Positions 8,581 to 18,107 of a stretch of DNA of 47,911 nt are shown here, piece by piece. How positions within the stretch are numbered: position 1 is the stretch's first letter; each line of letters begins with the position of its first letter. The position numbers and the translations under genes are program-made. The stretch is from positions 1-47,911 of the forward strand of contig JAFGBD010000041.1 in the NCBI GenBank assembly GCA_016933335.1, written 5' to 3'. Below the pieces are notes generated by a model. The model saw nothing but the letters and a program-made list of their open reading frames with translations. It did no database searches and was not told the DNA's origin. The DNA comes from Bacteroidales bacterium (GTDB taxonomy: Bacteria; Bacteroidota; Bacteroidia; Bacteroidales; UBA10428).

Positions 8581-9875
8581 AGCGGCTGGTTCTGTTTTAG
8601 ACGGATCTGTACTGCCTTTTTATGAGCAATGAGCGCTTCTGCCTCTGCCATTATTTCAATGGCCGTACCGATGCTTTTTAAGCCCTCCCTCGTTATTTTC
8701 TGGAAAGTGATTTTTTTGACATAATTATCAAGATTGACACCGTTATATGCTTTTGCATGGCCATAGGTAGGCAGGGTATGATTTGTTCCTGATGCATAAT
8801 CGCCTGCACTTTCAGGCGTATAGTTGCCTAAAAAAACACTGCCGGCATTTTTTATTCTTTTGGCAACTGTTTCTGCATCCTTTGTTGAAATGATAAGGTG
8901 CTCCGGCGCATAATCATTGATCATCTCAATCATTTCATCCATGGTGTTTAATAAAATGATCCTGCTGTTCTCAAGCGCCTTGCCGGCAAATTCTTTTCTC
9001 GGTAACAAGGGCAGCTGTTTCTCAAGCTCTTTCCTGACATCCTTTATTAATTTTTCTTCATTGGTAACAAGGATGACCTGGCTGTCAGTCCCGTGTTCGG
9101 CCTGTGAAAGCAGATCGGATGCAACAAAGGCAGGGATGGCACTGCTGTCGGCGATGACTGCAAGTTCGGAAGGACCTGCCGGCAGGTCAACGGCTGCATC
9201 TCCCTGTGCTATCAATTGCTTTGCTGCGGTGACATACTGATTGCCCGGGCCAAAAATCTTATAGACACGCGGGACGGATTCCGTTCCGTAAGCCATTGCT
9301 CCGATGGCCTGAGCTCCGCCCAGTCTGAATACTCTTGAAACACCTGTGATCTTTGCTGCGAAAAGAATGGCAGGATTGATGCTTCCGGTTGTATCCGGAG
9401 GGGTACAAAGGATGATCTCACTGCAACCGGCAATCCTGGCAGGAATTGCAAGCATTAAGACTGTTGAAAACAAAGGCGCCGTTCCTCCCGGAACATATAA
9501 TCCGACTTTTTCAATGGGCACACTCTTTTGCCAGCATAATACACCGGGCCGGACTTCAAGCTTTTGCACGGTACTTTTCTGAATGCTGTGAAATTTTTCA
9601 ATATTACCTGCTGCAAAAATGATGGCCTGCTTTAGTTCATCATCTGTCTTTTCAGCTGCAGCCATTATTTCATCATGCTCCATCTCTAATTTCATCAGAG
9701 ATACCCTGTCGAATTTTTTAGTGTAGTCAAACAGGGCTTCATCTCCGCAGTTTTTAACATCTTCCAGAATTTTACGGACCTTTGGCACCAATGACCTGAT
9801 ATCCTGTAATGGTCTTCTCAGGAGCGCCGGCCATTCTTTTTTATCCGGATTTCTGCATACCATCATAACTGTCAT
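8577..9875 (-). CDS. hisD: Histidinol dehydrogenase
   Basis: Zinc-dependent, NAD-linked four-electron oxidation of histidinol to histidine, the last step of the pathway. The 432 residues are standard for the family. Recognisable segments are VPGGTAPLFSTVLML, FGPGNQYVTAAK, the PAGPSE loop, the zinc/catalytic region LLSQAEHGTDSQ, and GTNHTLPTYGHAK near the C-terminus. It sits 11 bases downstream of hisG and overlaps hisC by 4 bases. Confidence 0.97.
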   Translation of the reverse strand: MTVMMVCRNPDKKEWPALLRRPLQDIRSLVPKVRKILEDVKNCGDEALFDYTKKFDRVSLMKLEMEHDEIMAAAEKTDDELKQAIIFAAGNIEKFHSIQKSTVQKLEVRPGVLCWQKSVPIEKVGLYVPGGTAPLFSTVLMLAIPARIAGCSEIILCTPPDTTGSINPAILFAAKITGVSRVFRLGGAQAIGAMAYGTESVPRVYKIFGPGNQYVTAAKQLIAQGDAAVDLPAGPSELAVIADSSAIPAFVASDLLSQAEHGTDSQVILVTNEEKLIKDVRKELEKQLPLLPRKEFAGKALENSRIILLNTMDEMIEMINDYAPEHLIISTKDAETVAKRIKNAGSVFLGNYTPESAGDYASGTNHTLPTYGHAKAYNGVNLDNYVKKITFQKITREGLKSIGTAIEIMAEAEALIAHKKAVQIRLKQNQPL

Positions 9876-9886
9876 GAATTAAATTG

Positions 9887-10762
9887 TTAAACTATCATTT
9901 TTTCAATCGGGATAACAAGGATACCCTGAGCGCCAAGTTCTTTCAGTTTCTGTATGATATCCCAGAAATCGTTTTCATTGACCACCGAATGCAATGAACT
10001 CCAGCCTTTTTCCGCAAGCGGCATGATGGTCGGACTCTTCATTCCGGGCAATAAGGCTGTTATTTTTTCCAGACTTTCATTGGGGGCATTCAATAGGATG
10101 TATTTGTTGTTCCCTGCATTCAATACCGCGTGAATTCTGAACAGCAGCTGGTCAAGGATGTGTTTTTTAGGTCCGGATATATCCCTGCTGGCAATGATAA
10201 CTGCCTCAGACCGGAGTACGACTTCAACTTCTTTCAGCCTGTTACTGATCAGCGTACTGCCTGAACTTACAATATCGAATATGGCATCTGCCAGTCCGAT
10301 ACCCGGAGCTATTTCCACCGAGCCGCTAATTTCATGGATTTCTGCACCAATTTTATTTTCGGTCAGGAATTTCTGAAGGATCTTTGGATAAGAGGTTGCT
10401 ATTTTCCTGCCGTTAAAAAAAGACAATCCATTATATTCCATTGATTGCGGAATGGCAAGCGACAGCCTGCACTTTGCAAAACCCGGTCTGTCAATGATAT
10501 CAACTGGTTTTTGCTTTTCCATAACTTCATTTTCTCCGACGATGCCAATATCTGCCACATTATCAGCTACATACTGAGGTATATCATCATCCCTGAGAAA
10601 CAGCACTTCAACGGGGAAATTCTGTCCGGCAGATACCAGTTTAAGCTTACCTTCCTGGGTGAGCCTGATGCCGCTTTCTTTAATGAGTGTCATTGATTTT
10701 TCGCTCAATCTGCCTGATTTCTGTACTGCAATTTTTAAGTTTCCGGAATCCATTTTCAACAT
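9887..10762 (-). CDS. hisG: ATP phosphoribosyltransferase, long form
   Basis: First and committed step of histidine synthesis, joining ATP and PRPP. At 291 residues it is the long form: two periplasmic-binding-like catalytic lobes plus a C-terminal ACT-like regulatory domain (about 215-291) through which histidine inhibits. It needs no HisZ partner. Motifs include LKIAVQKSGRL at the start, GIVGENEV, and the PRPP-binding region DIVSSGSTLISN. An ATG at 10753 would remove three residues and is equally plausible. It is the first structural gene, directly behind the attenuator terminator at 10771-10804. Confidence 0.96.
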   Translation of the reverse strand: MLKMDSGNLKIAVQKSGRLSEKSMTLIKESGIRLTQEGKLKLVSAGQNFPVEVLFLRDDDIPQYVADNVADIGIVGENEVMEKQKPVDIIDRPGFAKCRLSLAIPQSMEYNGLSFFNGRKIATSYPKILQKFLTENKIGAEIHEISGSVEIAPGIGLADAIFDIVSSGSTLISNRLKEVEVVLRSEAVIIASRDISGPKKHILDQLLFRIHAVLNAGNNKYILLNAPNESLEKITALLPGMKSPTIMPLAEKGWSSLHSVVNENDFWDIIQKLKELGAQGILVIPIEKMIV

Positions 10763-10770
10763 ATTAGATC

Positions 10771-10804
10771 AAAAAAAAAGGTTTGCAGTATTTTGCAAAC
10801 CTTT
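10771..10804 (-). terminator. Intrinsic terminator of the his leader
   Basis: On the minus strand a perfect 10-bp stem (arms 10795-10804 and 10777-10786, core GGTTTGC/GCAAACC) with an 8-base loop runs into nine T residues ending 9 bases before hisG. It lies between the leader peptide and hisG, so termination here would silence the operon. Confidence 0.92.
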
Positions 10805-10885
10805 GTTAATAATATCCTGATTTTGCACATACCACATCTCTTACAGCATAACTGCATGATGATGATGAATATGTACTGATGGTAT
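10788..10885 (-). promoter_or_regulatory. Histidine operon attenuator (alternative RNA pairings)
   Basis: Three mutually exclusive pairings can be drawn on the minus-strand RNA. 1:2 pairs 10878-10885 (AUACCAUC) with 10829-10838 (GAUGUGGUAU, two bases bulged). 2:3, the antiterminator, pairs 10822-10832 (GUAUGUGCAAA) with 10788-10799 (UUUGC…AUAC), nine pairs around a small internal loop. 3:4 is the terminator at 10771-10804. Segment 1 lies within the leader peptide, upstream of its His codons. A ribosome stalled at the His codons would cover segment 1, free segment 2 and favour 2:3, which breaks the terminator. The pairings are read by eye; no energies were computed. Confidence 0.8.
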
Positions 10886-10891
10886 TAACAT
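10841..10891 (-). CDS. hisL: Histidine operon leader peptide
   Basis: A 16-codon reading frame encodes MLIPSVHIHHHHAVML and stops at TAA. Five of ten consecutive codons (residues 7-12) are His apart from one Ile, with four CAT codons in a row. It lies between a candidate promoter and an intrinsic terminator, directly ahead of hisG. This is the arrangement of ribosome-mediated attenuators in enteric his operons; comparative studies have predicted such attenuators in Bacteroidota/Chlorobi as well. The peptide has no role other than to sense charged tRNA-His during its own translation. Confidence 0.9.
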   Translation of the reverse strand: MLIPSVHIHHHHAVML

Positions 10892-10909
10892 AATCCAGTT
10901 TTGAAGATG

Positions 10910-10941
10910 CAATATTATATATAATTTGTCAGAAAATCAAA
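10910..10941 (-). promoter_or_regulatory. Candidate promoter of the his operon
   Basis: On the minus strand TTTG (10938-10941) is followed after 20 bases by TAATATTG (10910-10917). The second box is one mismatch from the Bacteroidota -7 consensus TAnnTTTG, and the spacing to the -33 TTTG box is typical. It would start transcription about a dozen bases ahead of the leader peptide ATG. Confidence 0.45.
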
Positions 10942-11124
10942 CAAACGAACATGATATGAAAAATAATCAGAATCACCTGTTACTTCATGGAGCAGTTTCA
11001 TCCCGTTCATGATAACTTCATTTGGATAATCCCACCGGTTATATGAACCCAGACGACCATCGACACCGTCATTTTTTGTTAATCCGGCATCGGGTGGTAT
11101 TCTGCCGGTTGGTTATGATTATTT

Positions 11125-12435
11125 CTATAATTCTTTTAAAATCTTGTTTTTGGATGATTTGTTCAGATCATCGTAAAAAGTATTCATTATTTCACAGAGC
11201 GCCTTAAGCTCTTTCGTATCGCCGGCATGAATCTTATTATGTCCACGTTTATCAAGCCTGTCAATGATAAAACTTACCGAAAGATTTGCCGGATCAATGG
11301 CTGGCTGATATGCCAGTTCCTTGACATTTTTCGTTGTGGTTTCAGAAAGAATTTCGGCCTCCTGTAATTCATATATGATCTCCCGTACCAGCCTGACCGG
11401 TATATCCAGCGCCTCGGCTATTTCACTGGCTGTTTGTGCAGGGATGGCATTTGTGAAATTTTTAATGATATGGTGTGAGATCAGTAAGCTTAACAGTCTT
11501 CGGTTATAACTGCTGATATGCATGGTATCGGTTTCGAATTCATAATTTTCCACATTCTGGGAAGCAAAAGATATTTCAGCACCCAGAAGGACGATAAGCC
11601 AGCTGTATTGCAGCCATATCAAAAAAAGAGGAAGAGCCGCAAAACTCCCGTAAATAGCACCGTAACCTGATAGAAAAACCTGGAATTTAACATAGGCCCA
11701 TTGCCAGGCATGAAACAGGGTTCCGGCAATAATACCTCCGATAAATGCTGATCCGAATTTGACCTTTGTATTGGGCATGATGATATAAAGCAGTGTAAAA
11801 ACGAACCATATGATTGAAAAAGACAGAAACCATACAAAGAATTTGATAACCGGGCCGATATAGGAGATGATAAAAGCATTATTAAAATAGTCATTGATCT
11901 GTGAAACAGTAAATCCGCTGGATAGAAAAATGAGAATCGGGGCAATCACAATCAATGAGATATAATCACTGAGCTTTCTTGAAAGTCCCCTGGATTTTTT
12001 TATCTGCCAGATATTATTGAATGAGCTTTCGATGTTACCCAGAAGGTTCATTACCGTCCATATCAGTATAACCAGTCCGGTTCCTGCAATAAATCCTCCT
12101 TTCACATTGGCCAGCATTTTATCGGCAAAAGTCATTACCTCCTTTAATACTGCCTGCTGACCGGAAAGATTCTGTTCAAGTGTTGATTTCAGGTATTCCT
12201 GAAATCCAAATCCTTTGGCGATGCCAAAGATCATGGCAAGCACCGGAACAATGGACAGCAATGTATAAAAGGTAAGTGCCGAAGCCCTTAGTTGCACGTT
12301 GTCTTTTGCAAAACCCCTTGAGGCGAGGATGAAGATTCTGATATGCTGTATGATCCACCTGAAGCCCCGGTGCTTGCCCTTCAGCGATAAGTGCCAGATA
12401 TCTTTATGCAGAAATTCACGGATTTTTTTAAACAT
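11125..12435 (-). CDS. YihY/BrkB family inner-membrane protein
   Basis: A 436-residue integral membrane protein. The family signature QLRASALTFYTLLSIVPVLAMIFGIAKGF is near residue 50, followed by about five more hydrophobic segments (for example GTGLVILIWTVMNLLGNIE, LIVIAPILIFLSSGF, FIGGIIAGTLFHAWQWAYVKFQ). A cytoplasmic C-terminal tail of about 130 residues resembles a winged helix (ASEIAEALDIPVRLVREIIYELQEAEIL), an extension seen in Bacteroidota members. The transport or envelope role of this family is unsettled; the old ribonuclease BN label is wrong. An in-frame ATG at 12534 would add 33 non-conserved residues and overlap the divergent gene, so the ATG at 12435 is preferred. About 230 bases with no gene separate it from the his promoter. 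Confidence 0.88.
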   Translation of the reverse strand: MFKKIREFLHKDIWHLSLKGKHRGFRWIIQHIRIFILASRGFAKDNVQLRASALTFYTLLSIVPVLAMIFGIAKGFGFQEYLKSTLEQNLSGQQAVLKEVMTFADKMLANVKGGFIAGTGLVILIWTVMNLLGNIESSFNNIWQIKKSRGLSRKLSDYISLIVIAPILIFLSSGFTVSQINDYFNNAFIISYIGPVIKFFVWFLSFSIIWFVFTLLYIIMPNTKVKFGSAFIGGIIAGTLFHAWQWAYVKFQVFLSGYGAIYGSFAALPLFLIWLQYSWLIVLLGAEISFASQNVENYEFETDTMHISSYNRRLLSLLISHHIIKNFTNAIPAQTASEIAEALDIPVRLVREIIYELQEAEILSETTTKNVKELAYQPAIDPANLSVSFIIDRLDKRGHNKIHAGDTKELKALCEIMNTFYDDLNKSSKNKILKEL

Positions 12436-12556
12436 GATCGTTTCAATTAGGTTTGGTTTATGAGCAATTGTTAATGAACTGATTTTGAATTTTAAAATAA
12501 AAGTATTTAATTTATTCTTACGATAAATGTACAAATTAGTTCCTGATTCAGTTCAA

Positions 12557-12928
12557 ATGAGTATTCAAAACAGGAAAATATTGATTGTTGAAGATGACGA
12601 AATGAATTTCATCTATCTCAGTCAGATTTTTAAGATTGCCAAAATTACCATTGTTCGTGCAAAAACAGGTTATGAGGCTATTGATATAACCATGCATGAT
12701 CCTGAGATTGATTTGATATTAATGGATATACAGTTGCCTGATATCAGTGGCATTGAGGTTACAGAAAAAATAAGAAACTTCAACAGACACCTTCCGATCA
12801 TTGCACAAACCGCCACCAAAAGTGATCATGAAAGGGATGCCATCCTGAATGCCGGGTGCACAGATTTTCTGGTGAAGCCATTCAAGATGGATGAACTTCT
12901 TGCAAAAATCAGAGAATACCTGTCCTGA
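12557..12928 (+). CDS. Stand-alone receiver-domain response regulator
   Basis: A single CheY-like receiver domain of 123 residues with no output domain. Acidic pocket Asp13/Asp14 (LIVEDDE), phosphoacceptor Asp57 (LMDIQLPD), Thr in AQTATK and Lys in FLVKPF are all present. It probably relays phosphate from a hybrid kinase encoded elsewhere, or acts by protein binding. An ATG at 12527 is in frame, but the added ten residues are not part of the fold and lie in the divergent promoter region, so 12557 is preferred. It is divergent from the BrkB gene. Confidence 0.88.
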   Translation: MSIQNRKILIVEDDEMNFIYLSQIFKIAKITIVRAKTGYEAIDITMHDPEIDLILMDIQLPDISGIEVTEKIRNFNRHLPIIAQTATKSDHERDAILNAGCTDFLVKPFKMDELLAKIREYLS

Positions 12929-13338
12929 AACTCCTTCCGGATGAAAATCCAAACAAACCATCTGAAAATTATAACCGGAAATTGAAATTTATTCTATTTT
13001 ACTTCTAATTCTCTTTCAGACAATAACTTATAGTAGTATCTGCCTGGTTTAACCAAACCATCTGAAAATTCAGGTCTGCCACAGGGAAACTAACACATTT
13101 TCAGGCCATTATTTATCATTTATTTTGTTTATAAAAATGGAATGCCTGGTGAGAGATAACCATTCAGTGAAGCATAGATGAAAAATTTGACTTATCAACA
13201 GGTTTACAACACACACACACATTTTTAACCATTCACCAGTCAAAATCATCAGGTATTCCTTTTAAGAACAGAAATTATTTAATCTTCTATGATTAAAATA
13301 ATGATAAATCTAATTATTAAAAACCTAAAGTCGAATCT
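12929..13338. other. Intergenic region ahead of susC with a direct repeat
   Basis: No gene is seen in these 410 bases. The 17-base sequence CAAACCATCTGAAAATT occurs at 12954-12970 and again, identical, at 13054-13070, exactly 100 bases apart. A short CA-dinucleotide run lies near 13208. The repeats may be protein-binding sites for control of the SusC/SusD genes, but no sigma or regulator motif was recognised. Confidence 0.6.
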
Positions 13339-16300
13339 ATGAAGAAAATTAATTGTCTGCTTGTTTTGATTGCGACATTCGTGTTCCATGCCTCATGGGC
13401 CCAGACAAGGCTTGTTACAGGCAAAGTAACAGGTGCAGAGGATAATACTGCCCTGCCGGGTGTCACAATTGTGGTAAAAGGTACAACTGTGGGTGCTATT
13501 ACAAATATCGATGGTGCCTATCAGCTGGAGGTACCTGAGGGTTCTGAAATCCTGGAGTTTTCGTTTGTAGGGATGAAAACACAGGAAGTATCTGTTGACA
13601 ACCGGTCAGTCATCGATGTCGTGCTGGAACCGGAGCTTGTCGGACTGGAAGAAGTGGTTGTCACTGCACTTGGAATTGAGCGTAAAACAAAAGCGCTTGG
13701 ATATGCCACCCAGTCTGTTTCAGGTGATGAGCTTACCAATTCAGGTGAAGTGAACATTGTCCAGTCGCTGTCGGCAAAAGCAGCCGGTGTTCAGGTTGTC
13801 TCAACGGCAGGTACTCCCGGTGCTTCCAGTAAAATCCTGATCCGGGGCAATGCAACATTCACCGGTGAAAATCAACCACTTATCGTGGTGGATGGAATAC
13901 CGATAGATAACCGGACAATGACCTCCCAGGCTGATGATTATCCGTTTAATCCGAATCTTCAGGGCACGAACGATGCGAACCGTGCCATTGATATCGATCC
14001 TGAAGATATCGAATCGGTTACCATTCTTAAAGGACCTGCAGCTGCTGCCTTGTATGGTGTCCGCGCAGGGACCGGAGCAATCATCTATACCACCAAGAGA
14101 GGCAAATCAGGCGGTATTAGGGCTACATACAGCTATAAGCTCGACATCAGCCAGGTAAACAAGCTTCCTTCAAAACAGAAAAAGTATGCCAGCGGTACGG
14201 GCGGAGGTGACTGGGACTTCGTAAACAATGTCTCTACGCAGGATGATGCGGAATACGATATGCTTGATTTTGGTCCGGATATGCTTTTTAATACTGATGA
14301 TGATGTCTCCTGGGGTACATCCTACAGCTGGGGTCCGCGGATATCGGATCTGGGCATCCCGGTATACGATGTTGTGGATGATTTCTTCCAGACAGCCTAT
14401 TCTCACACACACAATGCATCGTTCAGCGGGGGTTCTGAGAACACTACCTTCCGGCTGTCAATCGGAAGAACCGATCAGACCGGGATTATCCCCAACAGCA
14501 GCTTTGACAGAACATCCTTCAGGCTTACGTCAGATCACAAGTTCAGCAAGAAGCTCAGTGTTGGCGGAACCGTCAGTTATGTGAATTCCGGAGGTAACAA
14601 AATACAGAACGGAAGCAACCTTGCCGGGACGATGTTAACGTTATTCCGCTGCCCTGCCAACTTCAATCCGAACGACGATGAATACGGCTATAAATACCCG
14701 ACCGGACAGCAAAGGCAATACTACTATCTTTATGATAATCCGTATTTTTCTGCCTATGAATGTCCGACAACAGATGATGTGAACCGTATCATCGGCAATA
14801 TGTCTTTAACCTATGAACCGTTTGACTGGTTGAAAGCAGATTACCGGCTTGGAGTAGACCAGTATTCTGATCAGCGGAAATCGATACTTGCAACCGGTTC
14901 GTGGCAGGCTACAGATATATCAGGAGAAATCTTTGAAAACATCAAAAGAAACCAGGAAATATATTCAGATTTGCTGGTAACATTAAGTCATCGTTTCGGG
15001 GAGAAGTTCAGTTCATCACTGACAGTAGGAAATAACCTGAACCACAGGCACTATGAGGATCTGTTCGGAAGAGGCCGGCAACTGGGTGTTCCTGAGTTTT
15101 ATAACCTTGGCAATGCATCGGAGTTATATTCCGATGAAACGACTGTTTACATAAGGACTGCTGCTTTGTTTTATGATGTAAACCTGGACTACGGCAGTAT
15201 GATCTTCCTGAATACAACCGGAAGAAATGAATGGGCTTCGACCTTTGGTTCAAACAAGAATAATTTCTTCTATCCTTCTGTGAGCCTTTCATTCCTTTTC
15301 AGTGAATTATTGCCGGCTGACAACATATTATCCCTTGGTAAGATAAGATTGTCATATGCACAGGCTGGTATCAATGCTCCGGTATACAGCTCCAGGACAT
15401 ATTATTCAGCGCCATTCATGACCGACGGATTTACCAATGGATTTGCTTATCCTTACATGGGATTGAGTGGTCTGGGTTACAGCAATGTGATGGGAAATCC
15501 GGATCTGGGACCCGAAAGGGTAACAGGCATGGAAGCTGGATTGGACCTGCGCTTTTTCAATGGCAGGTTAAATCTTGATTTGACATTGTATGACCAGCTG
15601 ACCACCGATATTCTGGTCCGGCGTCCGATACCATCAACATCAGGTTTCCGTTCCGTGGAATCCAACTCGGGTGAAATGTCCAATAAAGGTATTGAACTGA
15701 TGCTGGGTGGATCGCCGGTCAGAACAACTGCGTTTCAGTGGGATATCACTGCCAATTTTTCAAAGAATAAAAGTGAAGTGCTGAAACTGGCTGAGGGAGT
15801 AGATGAGGTACAAATAGCATCTGCATTTACAGATATCGGTTCGTATGCCATTGTCGGCCAGTCGTATGGAGCATTTTACGGAACACTGTGGGAAAGGACT
15901 CCTGAAGGTGACCTGATCATCGGTGATAACGGTTTGCCCATTGAACAGCTTGAAACAGGTGGTATTGGTGACCCGTTTCCGGACTGGCTTGCCAATTTGC
16001 GCAACACATTTACATTTAAGGGGCTCTCAGTAACTGCATTGCTGGATGTCCGTCACGGTGGTGACGTTTATGCCGGCACCTGGGCACGGCTGAACCGTCA
16101 GGGAACTACCGAAGAAAGTGCAGATCGTGAACGTACCTTTCTCATTGAAGGTGTGATGGCACAATATGACGGAGAAGGAAATCTGGAGTATGACGAAAAC
16201 GGCAAGGCCATGTATACCAGCGAGCGGAATACTACCGAGGTATCGGCAGTTGACTACTGGTGGAATTTTAAAGGTGACTTCGCTACAGCTGAAGAAATTG

Positions 16301-16572
16301 TAACCGATGGCTCATGGATACGTCTGCGTGAGGTGGGTGTTTCCTATTCCCTGAAGCTTAAAGGAAGAATACCTTTGTTGCGTTCAGTGGATCTTTCCTT
16401 CACAGGAAGAAATCTCTGGCTGAAAACCGATTATCCGGGTGTCGATCCTGAGACCAGTCTGACCGGAGCAGGAGGTGATCCCGAAGCATCAGGAGGAGCT
16501 TTGACAGGCCTTGATTATTTCAATAACCCGAGCAGTAAATCCTTTATCTTCGGTGCAAAATTCTACTTCTAG
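13339..16572 (+). CDS. SusC/RagA-family TonB-dependent outer-membrane transporter
   Basis: A 1077-residue outer-membrane importer that pairs with the SusD-like lipoprotein downstream. A Sec signal peptide ends at FHASWA-QT. Residues about 25-100 form the carboxypeptidase-D regulatory-like domain (GVTIVVKGTTVGAITNIDG). A TonB-box-like LEEVVVTALG segment, the plug (about 120-240, with QPLIVVDGIPIDN and ESVTILKGPAAAALYG) and a 22-strand barrel follow, ending in the aromatic FGAKFYF. The length is normal for SusC. The cargo is unknown. No sigma/anti-sigma pair precedes it, so its control may come from the nearby kinase/LytTR system or from the repeats upstream. Confidence 0.95.
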   Translation: MKKINCLLVLIATFVFHASWAQTRLVTGKVTGAEDNTALPGVTIVVKGTTVGAITNIDGAYQLEVPEGSEILEFSFVGMKTQEVSVDNRSVIDVVLEPELVGLEEVVVTALGIERKTKALGYATQSVSGDELTNSGEVNIVQSLSAKAAGVQVVSTAGTPGASSKILIRGNATFTGENQPLIVVDGIPIDNRTMTSQADDYPFNPNLQGTNDANRAIDIDPEDIESVTILKGPAAAALYGVRAGTGAIIYTTKRGKSGGIRATYSYKLDISQVNKLPSKQKKYASGTGGGDWDFVNNVSTQDDAEYDMLDFGPDMLFNTDDDVSWGTSYSWGPRISDLGIPVYDVVDDFFQTAYSHTHNASFSGGSENTTFRLSIGRTDQTGIIPNSSFDRTSFRLTSDHKFSKKLSVGGTVSYVNSGGNKIQNGSNLAGTMLTLFRCPANFNPNDDEYGYKYPTGQQRQYYYLYDNPYFSAYECPTTDDVNRIIGNMSLTYEPFDWLKADYRLGVDQYSDQRKSILATGSWQATDISGEIFENIKRNQEIYSDLLVTLSHRFGEKFSSSLTVGNNLNHRHYEDLFGRGRQLGVPEFYNLGNASELYSDETTVYIRTAALFYDVNLDYGSMIFLNTTGRNEWASTFGSNKNNFFYPSVSLSFLFSELLPADNILSLGKIRLSYAQAGINAPVYSSRTYYSAPFMTDGFTNGFAYPYMGLSGLGYSNVMGNPDLGPERVTGMEAGLDLRFFNGRLNLDLTLYDQLTTDILVRRPIPSTSGFRSVESNSGEMSNKGIELMLGGSPVRTTAFQWDITANFSKNKSEVLKLAEGVDEVQIASAFTDIGSYAIVGQSYGAFYGTLWERTPEGDLIIGDNGLPIEQLETGGIGDPFPDWLANLRNTFTFKGLSVTALLDVRHGGDVYAGTWARLNRQGTTEESADRERTFLIEGVMAQYDGEGNLEYDENGKAMYTSERNTTEVSAVDYWWNFKGDFATAEEIVTDGSWIRLREVGVSYSLKLKGRIPLLRSVDLSFTGRNLWLKTDYPGVDPETSLTGAGGDPEASGGALTGLDYFNNPSSKSFIFGAKFYF

Positions 16573-16673
16573 ATTTAAGGAATACATTGAATGATAAGGA
16601 TTCAATATGATTTGACAAATGTGTCCGGGAATAAAATAATGATATCAATGTAAATTATATAAATCAATCAATT

Positions 16674-18077
16674 ATGAAAAAGAAGACATTAATTATATTA
16701 CTACCGGCTTTGCTTCTGATGTTCAGCTGCGAGAGCTTTATTGAAGGATGGGATGAATCTCCGAATTCTCCCACGGAAGCAACACCGGCTTTGCTTTTAA
16801 CCAACTCCGAAGTGTCGACATTTGCTGCGTTTACAGGACAAAATGCTCGAACTGCAGCTATACTGACGCAACAATGCACCGGAGTCACAGACCAGATGTT
16901 CGATGACATTCAGAATTATAACATCCTTGAAGGTGTCATTGACAATGAGTGGCAGCATATATATGAAACCAGCCTGCAAACCACACATACCATTGTAAAG
17001 GATTATTCGGAAACCCATCCGTACTATGCCGGCATTGCCAAAGTTCTGATGGCAATGAACCTGGGACTGGCGACCGATTACTGGGGTGATGTTCCCTTCA
17101 GGGAAGCATTGAGCGGACTGGATGGTGAAGAATATTACTATCCTCACTTTGATCTCCAGCAACAGGTTATCCAGGATATCCAGACCATGCTGGATGAAGC
17201 CATTACCCTGCTTTCGGGCAGTCCATCCGCCAATGAGACATCCCCGGCCTTTGATGATATAATTTTCGGGGGTGATACCGATGCATGGATCATCACAGCC
17301 TGGATGCTGAAAGCGCGCAATGCCATTCATCTGACAAAGCGTGATGCAAATGGTGCGGCCACCAGTGCCATGAGTTATCTGAACAGTGCATATACAGCCG
17401 GTCTGGATGGTTCGGATGATGACTGCAATGCTTACTGTGACGGTTCGGGTAATGCACAGAACCAGTGGTGGGCATTTGAAACAAACCGGGGAGGTTATAT
17501 GAGAATGGGTGAGTTTTTTATCAACCTGATGAAGGATAAAAGTGACCCGCGCCTTACTTTATTTGCCCTGGATGTGGGTGGCGATTATTTTGGTGCCCCG
17601 ATGGGGGAAAGAAACCCGAACGATTATTCATATGTGGGAACGTATTACAACCAGAATGATGCAACCCTGCCTTTGATTACTTATGTTGAGGCAAAGTTCA
17701 TCGAGGCAGAAGCCCAGTTCAGGCTAGGGCACCAGGATGAAGCAGCAACAGCATACAATGAAGCGGTTACTGCCTCCGTTGAAAAAGTAACAGGCGAAGC
17801 CATTCCAGGTTCATACAGAACCGCTGAAGCGAGCGAAACAGGGGCTACCGTCACACTGGAGAAGATCATGACACAAAAGTACATTGCATTGTTTACCCAG
17901 CCTGAAGTATGGACTGACTGGAGAAGAACCGATATTCCGCAGCTTCAGCCATATGCCGATGCAACAGGTGTGAGCAGTATTCCACGCAGGTTCCCTATTG
18001 CCCAGAGCGAGCGGATTAACAATCCGAATGCTCCGCCACAGTATGCTATTACAACAAGAGTCTGGTGGGATGAGTAA
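16674..18077 (+). CDS. SusD/RagB-like substrate-binding lipoprotein (SusD_2 type)
   Basis: A surface lipoprotein of 467 residues that caps the SusC barrel and binds its nutrient. The lipobox is LLMFSC with Cys19, followed by acidic residues (ESFIEGWDE). The following SPNSPTEATPALLLTNSEV and NARTAAILTQQCTGVTDQ, then DYWGDVPFREAL, are features of the SusD-like-2 subgroup. This subgroup is often found with SusC partners that are not obviously starch-related. The C-terminal DWRRTDIPQLQP and RRFPIAQSERINNPN segments are also typical. It lies about 100 bases after susC and is surely in the same operon. The substrate cannot be inferred. Confidence 0.93.
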   Translation: MKKKTLIILLPALLLMFSCESFIEGWDESPNSPTEATPALLLTNSEVSTFAAFTGQNARTAAILTQQCTGVTDQMFDDIQNYNILEGVIDNEWQHIYETSLQTTHTIVKDYSETHPYYAGIAKVLMAMNLGLATDYWGDVPFREALSGLDGEEYYYPHFDLQQQVIQDIQTMLDEAITLLSGSPSANETSPAFDDIIFGGDTDAWIITAWMLKARNAIHLTKRDANGAATSAMSYLNSAYTAGLDGSDDDCNAYCDGSGNAQNQWWAFETNRGGYMRMGEFFINLMKDKSDPRLTLFALDVGGDYFGAPMGERNPNDYSYVGTYYNQNDATLPLITYVEAKFIEAEAQFRLGHQDEAATAYNEAVTASVEKVTGEAIPGSYRTAEASETGATVTLEKIMTQKYIALFTQPEVWTDWRRTDIPQLQPYADATGVSSIPRRFPIAQSERINNPNAPPQYAITTRVWWDE

Positions 18078-18107
18078 TTGTATCCTGTTATCTGAATAAT
18101 AAGAATT

